Of a stretch of 64,000 nt of DNA, positions 52,191-62,852 are shown one piece after another. Below the pieces are notes generated by a model that was not told the origin of the DNA, made no database searches, and saw nothing but the letters and a program-made list of their open reading frames with translations. This DNA is from Casuarius casuarius (Eukaryota > Chordata > Aves > Casuariiformes > Casuariidae), in the NCBI GenBank assembly GCA_003342895.1, contig PTFA01000024.1:4583505-4647504 (forward strand), written 5' to 3'. Numbering within the stretch: position 1 is the first letter of the stretch; the number at the start of each line of letters is the position of its first letter. The translations under genes and the position numbers were made by a program.

Positions 52191-55100
52191 TCAGGGTGTC
52201 AGACAGCCTGTTCCTGTGGCACTGCCCTAAAAGGCCCATTCCTCATTGCCCTCAGGATTGCTGCAAGGCAAAACCTTGATTCATAGGAAATAAAATCTGA
52301 AAACCTTAATGTGATTAACCCAAACAGAATCCAGGTGGTCCTCTCATTCAAAATATAATTCCTTATCCTTTGAGATGCTAATTGACTTGAGTTAGCAAAA
52401 GCGAACAGACATTTTCCATGAAGAATGATGCGTTATATCAAATTTCTGAGTATTCAGGTGCCAACAGTACTTTGATTCTAGAGTAGAACATTAAGTAATT
52501 TTCTGAGATATCTTCTTCCCTCAAGATTTCTTTTTATCTGAGGCAGAGTGAGATTCATCCTATCAGTGATCTATCTTTTCTTGTCTTGGATTATACTATA
52601 TAAAAAGGTGCATACAGAAACAGGATAGACTGAAATGTAACCATTTTGAATTATGAGAAAGAAAAAGAAAACAATATTGAATATTGAATATTGTATAGTT
52701 TTACTGTTCACATCCAAATCTGCTTAAAAAGGTATTTCCAAGATAGATAGCTATAATATTCTGCTCTTTGGAAAAGTTGGTGCTACTTTCAAATTTGCAT
52801 GTATAACAGGAGTATTTGTAAAATGCACTGTATTTGAACAACAAGAAAATGAATTAACTTGGATAGCTTTCCTGGGCAATGTCAGCTGCGGTAGAAGTGT
52901 GCCTGCCCTATCTTGCAATATTTCTCCGGTCTAAATTACACAGGCCACCTGTCCACATGAGAGAGAGCTGCATTTCCATAGCTTTTTAGAAGTCTTTCTG
53001 CTGTTCAGGCTGATGTACCATAGATAAGTGGATTTTTGTTCTAGCAATGCAAATTAGATTAATTCAAAATTTACTAGGAATAGGATCAAGTAAGGGTCAT
53101 GACTTGTCATGAAAGTGTATGCAAGTGCATTTACCTGGAGTCACAAAGTTAGGGGATTCTCCAGTATTCATGCAAGGAATCAACACCAAGTATCGAAGGA
53201 TTAATACAAAATGAGGGCACACACGGATGCGTCCAGCTGATTTTTTCTTTCTCCCCTTCCTGTCAGTATACATAGTCTCCTGGCTAGTCTCAGCTACCAG
53301 CAAGCACCAGCCTGGATCAACTGAGACCAGCAAAAGGCTATGTTATGGTCACAACATTCACCTTTATTTTATCCCCTTTCTGCAAGAAATTCCCTTGTGT
53401 AAGGAAAACTGTGCCTTTTGTTTTGACCATTATTAAGCCTACACATTCGTAATTCTCTCAGAACAAGGACATCGGAAAGGGGAAGAACAGAGGTTTCATG
53501 CACAGTGTAAGCAGTCAGACAAAATACCATCCAAAACCTGCTGAAATAAGCAACAATTTAAATCAGATTATTGTTCTGACTCTGGCCCAAAAAAAGGTCA
53601 CACAATTACTTCTCTAATAGAGCCTAATATAGCAATTATGTCATCTAATGATAAATTTCTCCCAGAAAGTTTGTCCCAGTACAATGGTTTCCATGGCTGC
53701 GCTGGCTCAAGTGACTAAGGCTTTATATCCAGGCAGAAGGGAAGAGACAGCTGTAATTGCAGGTAAGGGGCACGTGGGGCCCAGTTTGTTATCTATAAAC
53801 ATGACATTGTGTAACATGAATTTGATACCTGATTGAACAAAACACCTGAAGATATGAAGCAGCTGTGAAGCAGATCACCCCCTCCATCTCCCCTTCGCTG
53901 GTTTCCTTTTCCAATGGAAAAAGGACAGGATGATGGAGTAAAGCTTGTGAAAGAGGATTATTTTGCAGGAACAAATCAAATATTTACTCTCAGCAAAAAG
54001 CAGCAAGCAAAAATGATAAACCAACTTAAAGCTGAAGAATCCTTATAACTAAGGCTTAAAGTCTGATTACAAATGAAGGTTTGATGGTAGCTCTGATGGG
54101 TGCACATCCAAGTTCTTTATTCCACCTAGCGATATCAAAGCAAGGGTGCAGTGCAATGGCTTGGTTAGTGCACCAGATAAGATGAGCTTGAGTCACTGCG
54201 AGTGATATTCAGCAGGCTCCTCTGTTCTAAAAACAATGTAGGGATTCAAATCATTTTGAGGAAAGGACTGTGTCCATGGACAGTCTTTTCAACATAAATA
54301 ATGATGTCCCCTTACAGAGCAGAAGACTTAGAGTGAACACAAAAGTTACCTAAATTTAATTGGCGAAATGAAAAGGGAGATATTAAATCAGGAAGAATAT
54401 TTCTGAAGTATAGACCTCCTATAAAGAGAGGATGAAAAGAAGAACTAGAATTGAAGCCCAAGCAGAATGCTTATTTCTTCGTAATACAATATGTATACTC
54501 AGAATACTTAATCTTTAGGACATATATCCTTCCTTTTTCCTGTAAACCATTGTAAAAGCATAAGGCTCTGGCACTGGAGAATTCAAGGAGTTTCATTTCC
54601 TGACTTTCTCCCCTACTCACAGGTTTTAGCTTTATCAAAGGCAAGGAGTCTGAATTACTTCTACTTGTTCACTGCCAAGGGATTTTTGTAAAGTCCCTAC
54701 TTTTTTCTCATTAAGAATTCTGGAAAGAAAACTTTTGATTTCTCCAGGACAGGTTCAGAAAAACTCTTAATTAAAACCAAGCTTAAAAAATAAGCTAGTA
54801 CCTTTTGTGGTAGGGAGCAAAATTTAAAAAATTAATATATTCAGTATATGAATTGTTCTACTGATAATGACCGTTTGAAGGTAAGCTTGATCCACATGAT
54901 ATCAGTGTTGCTAATTTAGACTCCAGTCTCGGAAAAGGTTACTTTTCAAAACTCAATATGCCTGTCAAAGTGAAAAGATGCAGAAGAGGTAAGGCAGAGA
55001 AGGAAAAAAAAAATAAATGATGCAAACTGGAAATGCTGAGAATCCATAGGCTAATTTTTCTTTTTAATTTCCTGAGTAAGAAAATCAAGAGGCTGCTAGA

Positions 55101-55984
55101 TTGTGGAAACATTTAAAATGTCAGCTGAATATAAATAGGAAACGAGAAGAGTTAGATTATTTGTAGTCTGGCTTTGCAATTTCTAGGAACTTGTTACTCT
55201 ATACCCAGTTAGCAATGACAAATAGAAATTGTAGAATGATCTGTAAGTTCTTATTATAGCCAGTCAAGCTTAGCTTATCTGTATGGAAAACATCTGCTTG
55301 GTGATAGTCTAGCATGCACTATAATGAAGTAAAATATCTTTTCATTGATTACCACCATGCCTTTATACATGCCATTGTTGCTATGTTCTTCCACCACAAT
55401 TTTCATGACTGTTTGACACATCCTGAATATGCCTATATTGTCTCACCATCACTGAAAATACCACAAACAAGCAGTACAGGCTTTCTGCCAACTAAGTGTA
55501 CTTGCAGACTGTGAGAATTTGTCCAATCTGGTAAACTCGATGACATTTTCAAGTACTTTATTTGAGAAATTTTCTCATATATAAGGAATCTCCTAAAGCT
55601 TTTGGGGAAGATTGGATTTCCTCATGTGAAACTCAGCCTTAAGAGAGGTAAGGGAATTCTGTGGTCAGAGGTAGATTCATATGGGTCATTCATGGTACTT
55701 GCACCAGTCCTGGAGAGAACAGAAGAAGGAAAGATGACTCTAGCCTAAATAAGCAACAGCACAGGTAATCCAGTAGGCAGATGGGAAGATCTTCTGTTCA
55801 GGATAAGTAAGAATGACTTAACTGTTCCTTTTACTAGTTCATATATTTGTTTATAGTAGTTTCTGTGCTGTGTTGCACCAAACAGCTCAGAGCATCCCAA
55901 TTAGTTTTTCCCTAAACCACAAACAAAATCAAGGCACGAGTTAGATTTGAGTTCAAGTCAAACAGTGCACTGTCCAATGACTTC
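52191..55984. other. Non-coding AT-rich DNA
   Basis: No gene in 3.8 kb. A three-copy ATATTGAAT-type tandem repeat lies near 52674-52695. Small frames at 53097-53436 and 53648-53974 overlap on opposite strands. An A-run is at about 55004-55012. The right border is the start of the large CR1 copy; its exact breakpoint is uncertain by a few tens of bases. Confidence 0.75.
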
Positions 55985-56269
55985 TGTGGTAGTTTTAACA
56001 TTAGGAACCTCCTGATACAGGTGATTGAGAAGCCTACAAGGGGAGATGCTGCACTGGACCTCATTCTTACACACAGGGAAGAATTGTTTGGGGATGTGAA
56101 GGGCAGCCTTGGCTGTAGTGACCATGAGTTGGTGGAGCTCAGGTTCCCCCTAAGAGGAGGGAGCAATGCAGATAGGAGCATCCTAGCCCTGGGCTTTGTG
56201 AAAGCAGATTTTGGCCTGTTCAAGGACCCACTTGGAAGTATCGTATGGGGTACGACCCTGGAGAGATGA
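55985..56269 (+). pseudogene. CR1 ORF2 remnant: C-terminal end of endonuclease
   Basis: The endonuclease of CR1 nicks target DNA to prime reverse transcription. Only its last part is left. The frame reads IQVIEKPTRGDAALDLIL and then GCSDHELVE, where the SDH motif holds the catalytic Asp-His pair of the apurinic-endonuclease-like fold, encoded near 56110-56120. The N-terminal catalytic residues of the domain are absent because the copy is truncated. The frame closes at a TGA (56267-56269) and again at a TGA (56285-56287). Reading continues in the same frame beyond both, so these are point-mutation stops, not shifts. The open frame extends left of 55985, but that part no longer resembles CR1. 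Confidence 0.85.
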
Positions 56270-56287
56270 GGGGTCCAAGAGAGCTGA

Positions 56288-56689
56288 TTGCTTTTTAAGG
56301 ATCACCTCCTCCAAGCTCAAGAATGGTTTGTGCCAACATACATGAAATCAAGCAGAGGCAGCAGGAGGCCTGCAGGGATAAACGAGGAGCTCCTGACTAA
56401 ACTCAAATGTAAAAAGGAAGCATACAAGAGGTGGGAGCAGGATGAAGTAACTGGGGAGCAATACAGAGACACTGTGCAATCATGTAGGTATGGGGTTAGG
56501 AAGGCCAAAGCCCACCTTGAGTTGAATCTGGCAAGGGTCCTGAAAGGCAACAGGAAGGGCTTCTACAGGTACATCAGCAGCAAAAGGAAGCCTACAGGGA
56601 ATGGGGGCCTGCTGCTGAATGGGGCAGAGGACCTGGTGACAGAGGACACAAAAAAGGCTGAGGTACTGAATCAGTCTTTACTGATATGA
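56288..56689 (+). pseudogene. CR1 ORF2 remnant: linker between endonuclease and reverse transcriptase
   Basis: In the same frame as the endonuclease piece, 133 codons encode the basic, helical linker. Recognisable parts are FKDHLLQAQEW, the RRPAGINEELLTKLKCKKEAY region, YRDTVQSCRYGVRKAKAHLE and the GFYRYISSKRKPTGNGG block. These precede the reverse transcriptase in CR1 ORF2 proteins and probably help bind nucleic acid (inference). The frame ends at a TGA (56687-56689), after which the reading frame must change to continue. Confidence 0.85.
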
Positions 56690-56690
56690 T

Positions 56691-57188
56691 TTGTCTTCAG
56701 TACACCAGGTCTCTGGGAACAGTGGAAAAGTCCAGAGGAAGGAAGACTTAAGCTTGCTGGCCGAGGATCAGGTTACTGAACATTTAAACAAACTGGACAA
56801 ACACAGATTCATGGAACCTGATGGGCCGTACCCAAGAGTACAGCAGGAGCTGCCCAATGTCATTGCACGGCCACTCTTCATTATCTTTGAAAGGTCATGG
56901 TGGTCAGGAGAGGTTCCCGGAGACTCCAAGAAAGCAAATGTCGCTCCTGTCTTCAAGGAGGGCAAGAAGAAGGATCAGGAGAGCTACAGGCCAGTGAACA
57001 TCACCCCGATTCCTGGAAAGGTGATGGAGCAAATAATCCTGGAAACCATTACCTGGAAACACACAAAGGACAAGATGAAGATTGTGAGTAGTCAGCACAG
57101 ATTTGCGAAGTCATGCCTGACCAACATGACAGCTTTGTACGACAAGATAACTGGTTTGGTGGATGAGAGTGGATGTTGTTTATCTTGA
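56691..57188 (+). pseudogene. CR1 ORF2 remnant: N-terminal half of reverse transcriptase
   Basis: After a frame change near 56690 the reading continues for 165 codons. The DQVTEHLNKLDKHRFMEPDG and PRVQQELPNVIARPLFIIFE regions, PVFKEGKKKD and YRPVNITPIPGKVMEQII correspond to the fingers subdomain of non-LTR reverse transcriptases. SSQHRF followed by KSCLTNMTALYDKIT is the next conserved block; it has lost a few residues compared with other CR1 copies. The MGPDG-type motif reads MEPDG here. The frame fails just before the first catalytic aspartate block, and a further shift is needed near 57165-57185. Confidence 0.85.
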
Positions 57189-57670
57189 CTTTAGCAAGGT
57201 TTTTGACACTGCGTTTCATAGCACCCTCATAGACAAACTAAAGTACAGACTAGATAAGTGGACAGTGAGGTGGACTAAAAATTGGTTGAACTGCCAGTCC
57301 CAAAGGGTAGTGATCAGCTGCACAAAGTCCAGCTGTAACCAGTCACTAGTGGTATACTTAGGGTCCACCACTGTTTAATATCTTCATGAATGACCTGGAG
57401 GATGGGACCAAGAGCACCCTGAGGAAGTTTGCAGAGGATACAAAACTGGGAGGAGTGGTTGACAGACCAGATGATTGTGCTGACATTCAGAGAGACCTCG
57501 ACAGACTGGAGAAATGGGCTGACAGGAACCTCATGAAGTTTAACAAAGGGAAATGCCAAGTCCTGCACCTGGGGAGGAAGAACCTCATGCACAAGGACGG
57601 GCTGGAGACCAAGGGCTGGAAAGTAGCTTTGCAGAGAAGGACCTGGGGGTCCTGGTGGACAACAACTTGA
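57163..57670 (+). pseudogene. CR1 ORF2 remnant: reverse transcriptase palm and C-terminal part
   Basis: One frame (57163-57378) carries VVYLDFSKVFDT, with the first catalytic aspartate in YLDF. The next frame (57386-57670) carries FAEDTKLGG. The expected metal-binding pair is FADD; the first aspartate codon is GAG (57434-57436), giving Glu, so catalysis would be lost or strongly reduced even without the frameshifts. The proline-glutamine-glycine block between the two frames is scrambled by indels (about 57340-57365). After the palm, RLEKWADRNLMKFNKGKCQV and LHLGRKNLMHKDG are typical of CR1. A further shift near 57600-57630 moves the reading into the frame that encodes the KDLGVLVDNN region. 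Confidence 0.85.
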
Positions 57671-58308
57671 CCATGAGCCAGCGATGTGCCCTGGCAGCAA
57701 AAAAAAGCCAATATCCTAGGCTGCATTAGGAAGAGTGTTGCCAGCAGATTGAGGGAGGTGATCCTTTCCCTCTGCTCAACACTGGTGAAACCACATCCGG
57801 AGTGCTGTGTCCAGTGCTGGTGTCCCCAGTACAAGAGAGACATGGACGTGCTGGAGTGAGTCCAACAAAGGGCCACAAAGATGATTAAGCAACTGGAGCA
57901 TCTTCCATACAAGGAGAGACTGAGAGAGTGGGGACTGTTAAGTCTCAAGAAGAGAAGGCTCAGAGGGATCTTATCAATGTGTGTAAATACCTGACGGGAG
58001 GAAATACAGGAGAAGGAGCCAGGCTCTTCTCAGTGGAGCTCAGTGACAAGACAAGAGGTCAATGAGCACAAACTGAAATACAAAAATTTCCATTTAAACA
58101 CATGAAAAAGCTTCTTTAGGGTGAGGGCAGTCGAACACTTGCAGAGTTTGTCCAGAGGGATTGTAGGGTCTCCATCCTTGCAGTTTTTTAGAACCCAACT
58201 GGACATGGTCCTGGGCAACCTGCTCTAGCTGACCCTGCTTCAGCATGGGGGCTAGACTAGACAAGCTCCAGAGGTACCTTCTAACCTCAGCCGTTCTGTG
58301 GATGTCTG

Positions 58309-60339
58309 GCTGCCCGTATAAGGAATTGATTAGCAGTAAATCACTGTCTATATAAAGCATTCCTCAACAGAAAAATTTTGACATAGTTACTTCTTGTTGT
58401 TAAATTTTCTCTAATACAGATTTTTTTCTCCAGTGTGGCTGTATGTTTAGTATCATCTTTAAGCAATAAGATAATGATGTGGTTTTGCACAGTTTTAATA
58501 GCATTGCCTTCAGCAGTGTACACCCACTTTTGAAAATGTATTTTTTTATATCCTGAGTGAAAAATGTTTAAAAATTGAGACATTAATAAAACACTTATTA
58601 GCATAAACCTGTTAACATAAATTGCAGTTTGCTTTTTCCAAGCCCTGATTTTAATGAATAAACCTTTACATTTTTTAAATCAGCTTAGATGATATATTTT
58701 GTGTACCTGAGACCTGTCCTTTATGGAACCTTGTGACTTAAAATAAAACAAAATATTAGAAGAAAATAAAAACAATTAGACTGAAATTTCCAAGCCATGT
58801 CACTGCCTTACTGCACAGTGCCACCTGCTGGCAAATATAAACATGTTGAACGTTTGAAATATTTTATTTGAAGTTCCTAATGTGATTACAACACTGAGGA
58901 AAAGTAGCAAGGGAGCAGAATGATGGACAAGTCATATTCTGACCTTTAAAACAATGACAATTTTCCTTATAATGTGTTGAGTATTAAAAAAAAAGAGAAA
59001 ACACTCAGCTAGTATCAGTTTTCCCAGTTTAATTCCCTCTTTTTTCCAAAATGTTTTTAATATTAAATGGAATGTAATATTCATATTTTTAGTTAGTTTT
59101 ACAATTATTTAAAAATTGGAATTTTCACAGAAATCATGATTTCTGTTAACTAGCCATAAAACCTATACAGCTTTCAGTAGAGATTCAGTGAGCCCTATGG
59201 CAAATGACAGCTTTACAGAGATACATATTACATTTGAAGCTGCTAGAGAACACCATTCCCATGCAAGATTACTCCCTATTCCTGTGTCACTGAAGCCATT
59301 AATGGAATCACTTCTACTTCTACTGGAGAACTTTCTATATCCCTTTTGGAATAAACTAAAGATACGGTGAATCTCTGTCTGTTTTTCCTCTGTGTGCATG
59401 CCCACGTGTGTGTGTACATCTGTGCTGGCTTTCATTCTACATGTCACTGTGGCTGGATTAGTTTACCAGGAGGTATTTTACATGTTATATACAAACAAGC
59501 TAGAGTGTACTCATGGTACTTCATCACTGAAAGATCTTCCAATTTCATGGTATCTAAATATTTAAAAGATAGAGCTAAATCCACAGGGCGCAATCAAACT
59601 CAAAACCAATTCCTAGTGCTGCTTAATTTGGAAAGTGTCTAAAGTACCCTAGGAATTTAGATTTCCATCATGCAGACATATGCAAAAGAGCCTTTTCTGC
59701 TTGTTTCCGCTTTGGATTCCCAGCAAGCTTCTGCAACTAGTAGAACCTTTGTCTTCTGCTGACCTTTTCTGAGGGACATAATCTATAGCTACCCTAACAA
59801 TAGGCCTAATGAAGAAGGCAACAGATAGCAGAGAGAAATAAGTAAAACACACCTAAAAATCCTAACATTCAGCTCCCAAAGAGTAAAGCTTAAATACTGT
59901 TTCAGAAGCAAATAATCAGTTTTCCTGCAGAAGAAAAGATCCAGTGCTTCAGTTGCTGAAGTCTGTGAATCTTTGTCTTTATTGGTAAGCTCTTCCCACA
60001 TAGGTGTCTGGCTTCAGACTTGGGCTTTTTAAAACAATGTTTGCTTTTGAAAACTTTTTTTTTTGGTAACATCCATGCTGAATGTCATTCACAAAAATAT
60101 ACTGTAGTTAGCCTCAGCTCAACTAGCAATAGCAAAGTCTTAAAGAAAAAATATGGGCTTGATAGTATCCAGTCAAATTTCTGACTCAATATTTTTGATG
60201 TTTAACTCATTTTCCTCTTCCATGTTTCAAGATGCAACTTGTAAGGTAAATGAGTGGGAAAAAAAATCTATTTTTATTGAAATAAAAGGGTCATAAATCT
60301 CAGATTTCAAGCTAGCTATGTTATTGGGTGGTCAAATAT
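58309..60339. other. Non-coding AT-rich DNA between two CR1 pieces
   Basis: No gene in 2 kb. Frames of 60-94 codons at 59163-59642 overlap on both strands and look accidental. A short TGTG-rich stretch lies at about 59389-59417. A T-run lies at about 60056-60064. Confidence 0.75.
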
Positions 60340-60498
60340 AGAAACATGCTGCCCAGAGGCTGGGGTATCTCCATCCTTGGAGACATTCAGAACTGGACTG
60401 GACAGAGCCCTGTGCAGTCTTGGACCTGCTTTGAGCAGGAGGTTGGACTATATGACCTCTGGAGGCCCCTTCCAATGAAAATTTTTCTATGAGTCTAT
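60340..60498 (+). mobile_element. CR1 3' end fragment (about 160 bp)
   Basis: GAAACATGCTGCCCAGAGGC, TGGGGTATCTCCATCCTTGG and AGACATTCAGAACTGGACTG are followed by the diagnostic TTTGAGCAGGAGGTTGGACT and ATATGACCTCTGGAGGCCCC plus TTCCAA, then a degenerate tail (TTTTTCTATGAGTCTAT). It is a 5'-truncated CR1 in the same orientation as the large copy 2 kb upstream. The tail and the CTGCTTTGAGC spacing differ from the 43-kb copy, which suggests a different CR1 subfamily or age. Confidence 0.9.
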
Positions 60499-62208
60499 AC
60501 CCTGACTTATGCACATCAAAACGACACTGAGTGTTTTGAGGCCCAGGGTCATTCATTACATAGCAGATGCTAATGATATGAGGGACGTAGCTGACATTTT
60601 TCCAGAGAAGGAAATCACATGCTTAAAATTCTGCCATTAAATCCGACCGACATTTAGTTTGAAGCTCAAGGTGCCAAATGTAAAAGTTATAATGATAATT
60701 TTGAAGGTATTTTCCCTGACAGAGCATATGTTTCAACTCAACAATGATGATCAAATCGTCTCCTGATATTCAGAAAACCAGAGGAGATTAAAAGACTTAT
60801 AGAAAAAATTATTGCCCTTACACATCAGATTCTTCATCATCTTCTGAAGAGAAGGGGTAAATCAGCTACTCTGACAGAAAATCACAGGTGGGAACCCTTA
60901 CTACATAGATGGCCCTTCATCCAAAGACATCTAGACAGTCAGCAAAAGTAGCCAGTTCTTCCATCTTCCATGGTGTAGCCAAGTCTGGCTTTTCTAATTC
61001 AGGATAACAGGTTTGTTCACATATGTTAATACTATCAGATATTCTCTTTACTAAAACTTTTCCAAGTAAAACATCTCCTCCCGATCCTTTCCCTGAGAAG
61101 CAATCAGAAGGCCAGCAACACTACACTATCATACAAAAGAGTGTGGTCAGAGCATGTACTAAAACCCCCCAAATCTCATATTAAAATGTCTGACTTGGTG
61201 AGCTTTATCTTCCAGACTTTGAATATTCAGCTTTTATTGCCAGATTTCTAATGGGTTTTTCATTTCTTTTTAACTCCCCAGACCCATGCCGCACAAGCAG
61301 TTCTGGGGACCAGCTGTTACAGCAATATGTATTTGAGCAGGGATGATTAGAGATAAACAGAAAATAGTGTTCCCTTCCTGTGAAAATTCTTGAGTTTTAA
61401 GAAAGTCTTACAGTTTGTAGTTGGAGAAAGCAAATATTTGACTCAAAGTTTCCCATTTTAAAAACAAAGAAAAAAATCGAAAAAAATGTAGAATAAACAA
61501 TAATCAAACATCATTGCTCTTGCCTGGAAAATCTGAAATTAAAAGTATGCCAAACCATGCACTATCACCAGTGTAAACCTTGCAAATGCTTTTCTAAACC
61601 ATAGATCTCAGCTTTCTTTCGAAGACCCTTTTTTTTGTCAGAGTCATTCTAAGTAAAATCGCTATCATTAGAAAACTCATCTTTCACATCTTCTGAGAAC
61701 ACAATAACCATAAAGTCAATCTCTATTTTGTTCTCCACTGTTCTATAGGCTATTTTTTAATACAATGCAGAGAAATAGCTGTACGAGTTTGGTGTCCAAT
61801 AGCCAGAACAGTTGCTTGTGACACCTATATGTTATAGGTACTCTATTCAAGATATGAGATGGCCTTGGCCCCAAATATAAGGATACTGCTGTTTGTCACG
61901 ATTTAAATATGGAAGTATTTTGTAACAGTGTGATGTCACTGCCGGACATATAGATATAAACATTTTACATAAATTTGTGAGCAATGTGACTACTGAAGAA
62001 GCAAAGATGTGTGTGCCGGCATTGAGGTGGCATGGGAAAACATGTCAGCAGCAACCAGAGAAACAGAACTTGCAACATAAGAGACAAAGAACACGGGATT
62101 GCAAATAGGGAGAACATACTCAATATGTGAGAAAGATGACTGGCAAAATAAATCAATAAATCGATAATAGGAAAAAAAGCACACGCATCATCAGGAGCAG
62201 GTGAGATT
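60499..62208. other. Non-coding AT-rich DNA
   Basis: No gene in 1.7 kb. A minus-strand frame at 61965-62294 runs across the N gap, so its length cannot be trusted. No repeat stands out. Confidence 0.8.
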
Positions 62209-62223
62209 NNNNNNNNNNNNNNN
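62209..62223. other. Assembly gap (15 N)
   Basis: Fifteen unknown bases. The right edge is CCCCCCACCTCC, that is, a run of G on the minus strand, which is a usual cause of read failure. A single further N is at 63724. Confidence 1.
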
Positions 62224-62641
62224 CCCCCCACCTCCTTTTTTGGAAGGGAATGGAGCAGGACAAGCAGCATAACAGCAAAACTCCCCAGGAACACTGGGGA
62301 AAAGAAAGGCAGTCTTCCACTTCAGTTCCAACTTTCCTTGTCAAAAAGCTCTCAAGCCTGATCACCTTGACCTCCAAGAACCACCAAGGATGTAGACAAA
62401 GTTAACTACACAGCATCTCCTCCATGCATTGGACACTTGCAGCCAATTTATGGTATTTTATGGTTAAGGACTAACAGTTCTGTATATATAGCGATAAGTA
62501 GGGGTGATGTGCAAGAACTACCCATTAGCACAAAGTGTATTGTTAAAGAAGGTTAGCCTGATAAAGCTTTGTTTTAAAGTTTAAAACTGGAGTGATTTAT
62601 CAGTCTTCTAAACACTCACGTCACAATGATTTCCAAATCCC
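62224..62641. other. Non-coding DNA after the gap
   Basis: I see no gene or repeat apart from the C-run at the gap edge. Confidence 0.75.
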
Positions 62642-62712
62642 TGATATACACACATACACAAACACATATATGTATACATACACATATATATAAACACACA
62701 CATACACGCAGC
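62642..62712. repeat. (CA/TA)n microsatellite, imperfect
   Basis: About 70 bases of mixed CA, TA and TG steps (ATACACACATACACAAACAC and onwards) end at CACGCAGCTG. It is a mostly alternating purine-pyrimidine tract with occasional AA breaks. Confidence 0.85.
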
Positions 62713-62795
62713 TGTAAAATTCCAACTACTGAAGCAAACATGCATTTTGGGGATAGGAAAAAATAACAAAAAGGATCAAAGATCAAATTGGATTC
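62713..62795. other. Spacer between two microsatellites
   Basis: About 80 bases of ordinary AT-rich sequence separate the two CA/TA tracts. Nothing is recognised in it. Confidence 0.7.
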
Positions 62796-62852
62796 TCTCT
62801 CTATACACACACGCACACCCACGTATATATACACATACACACACATACATAT
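62796..62852. repeat. (TC)/(CA/TA)n compound microsatellite
   Basis: A short CTCTCTCT run leads into ATACACACACGCACACCCAC, then GTATATATACACATACACAC and ACATACATATGG. It is similar in composition to the tract 85 bases upstream. Confidence 0.85.

Larger units (their letters stand above)
55985..58308 (+). mobile_element. CR1 LINE, 5'-truncated, about 2.3 kb, inactive
   Basis: This is a non-LTR retrotransposon copy that starts inside the endonuclease domain of ORF2. It runs through linker, reverse transcriptase and C-terminal part to the 3' end. Recognisable peptides occur in order: GCSDHE (endonuclease), RKAKAHLELNLAR (linker), IPGKVMEQIILETI, VVYLDFSKVFDT and FAEDTKLGG (reverse transcriptase), and NLMKFNKGKCQVLHLGR (after the palm). 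The 3' region shows CTCCATCCTTGCAG, CTGGGCAACCTGCTCTAG and CAGAGGTACCTTCTAACC, ending near GTTCTGTGGATGTCTGG. ORF1 and the promoter are missing. At least three in-frame stops and four frame changes break ORF2. CR1 copies normally stop early during target-primed reverse transcription, so a 2.3-kb copy is longer than most. Flanking target duplications are not evident, which is usual for CR1. Confidence 0.95.

Noticed and set aside
61965..62377. Minus-strand frames of 109 and 74 codons near 62.2 kb
   Set aside because: They cross the N gap, so the frame continuity is artificial.
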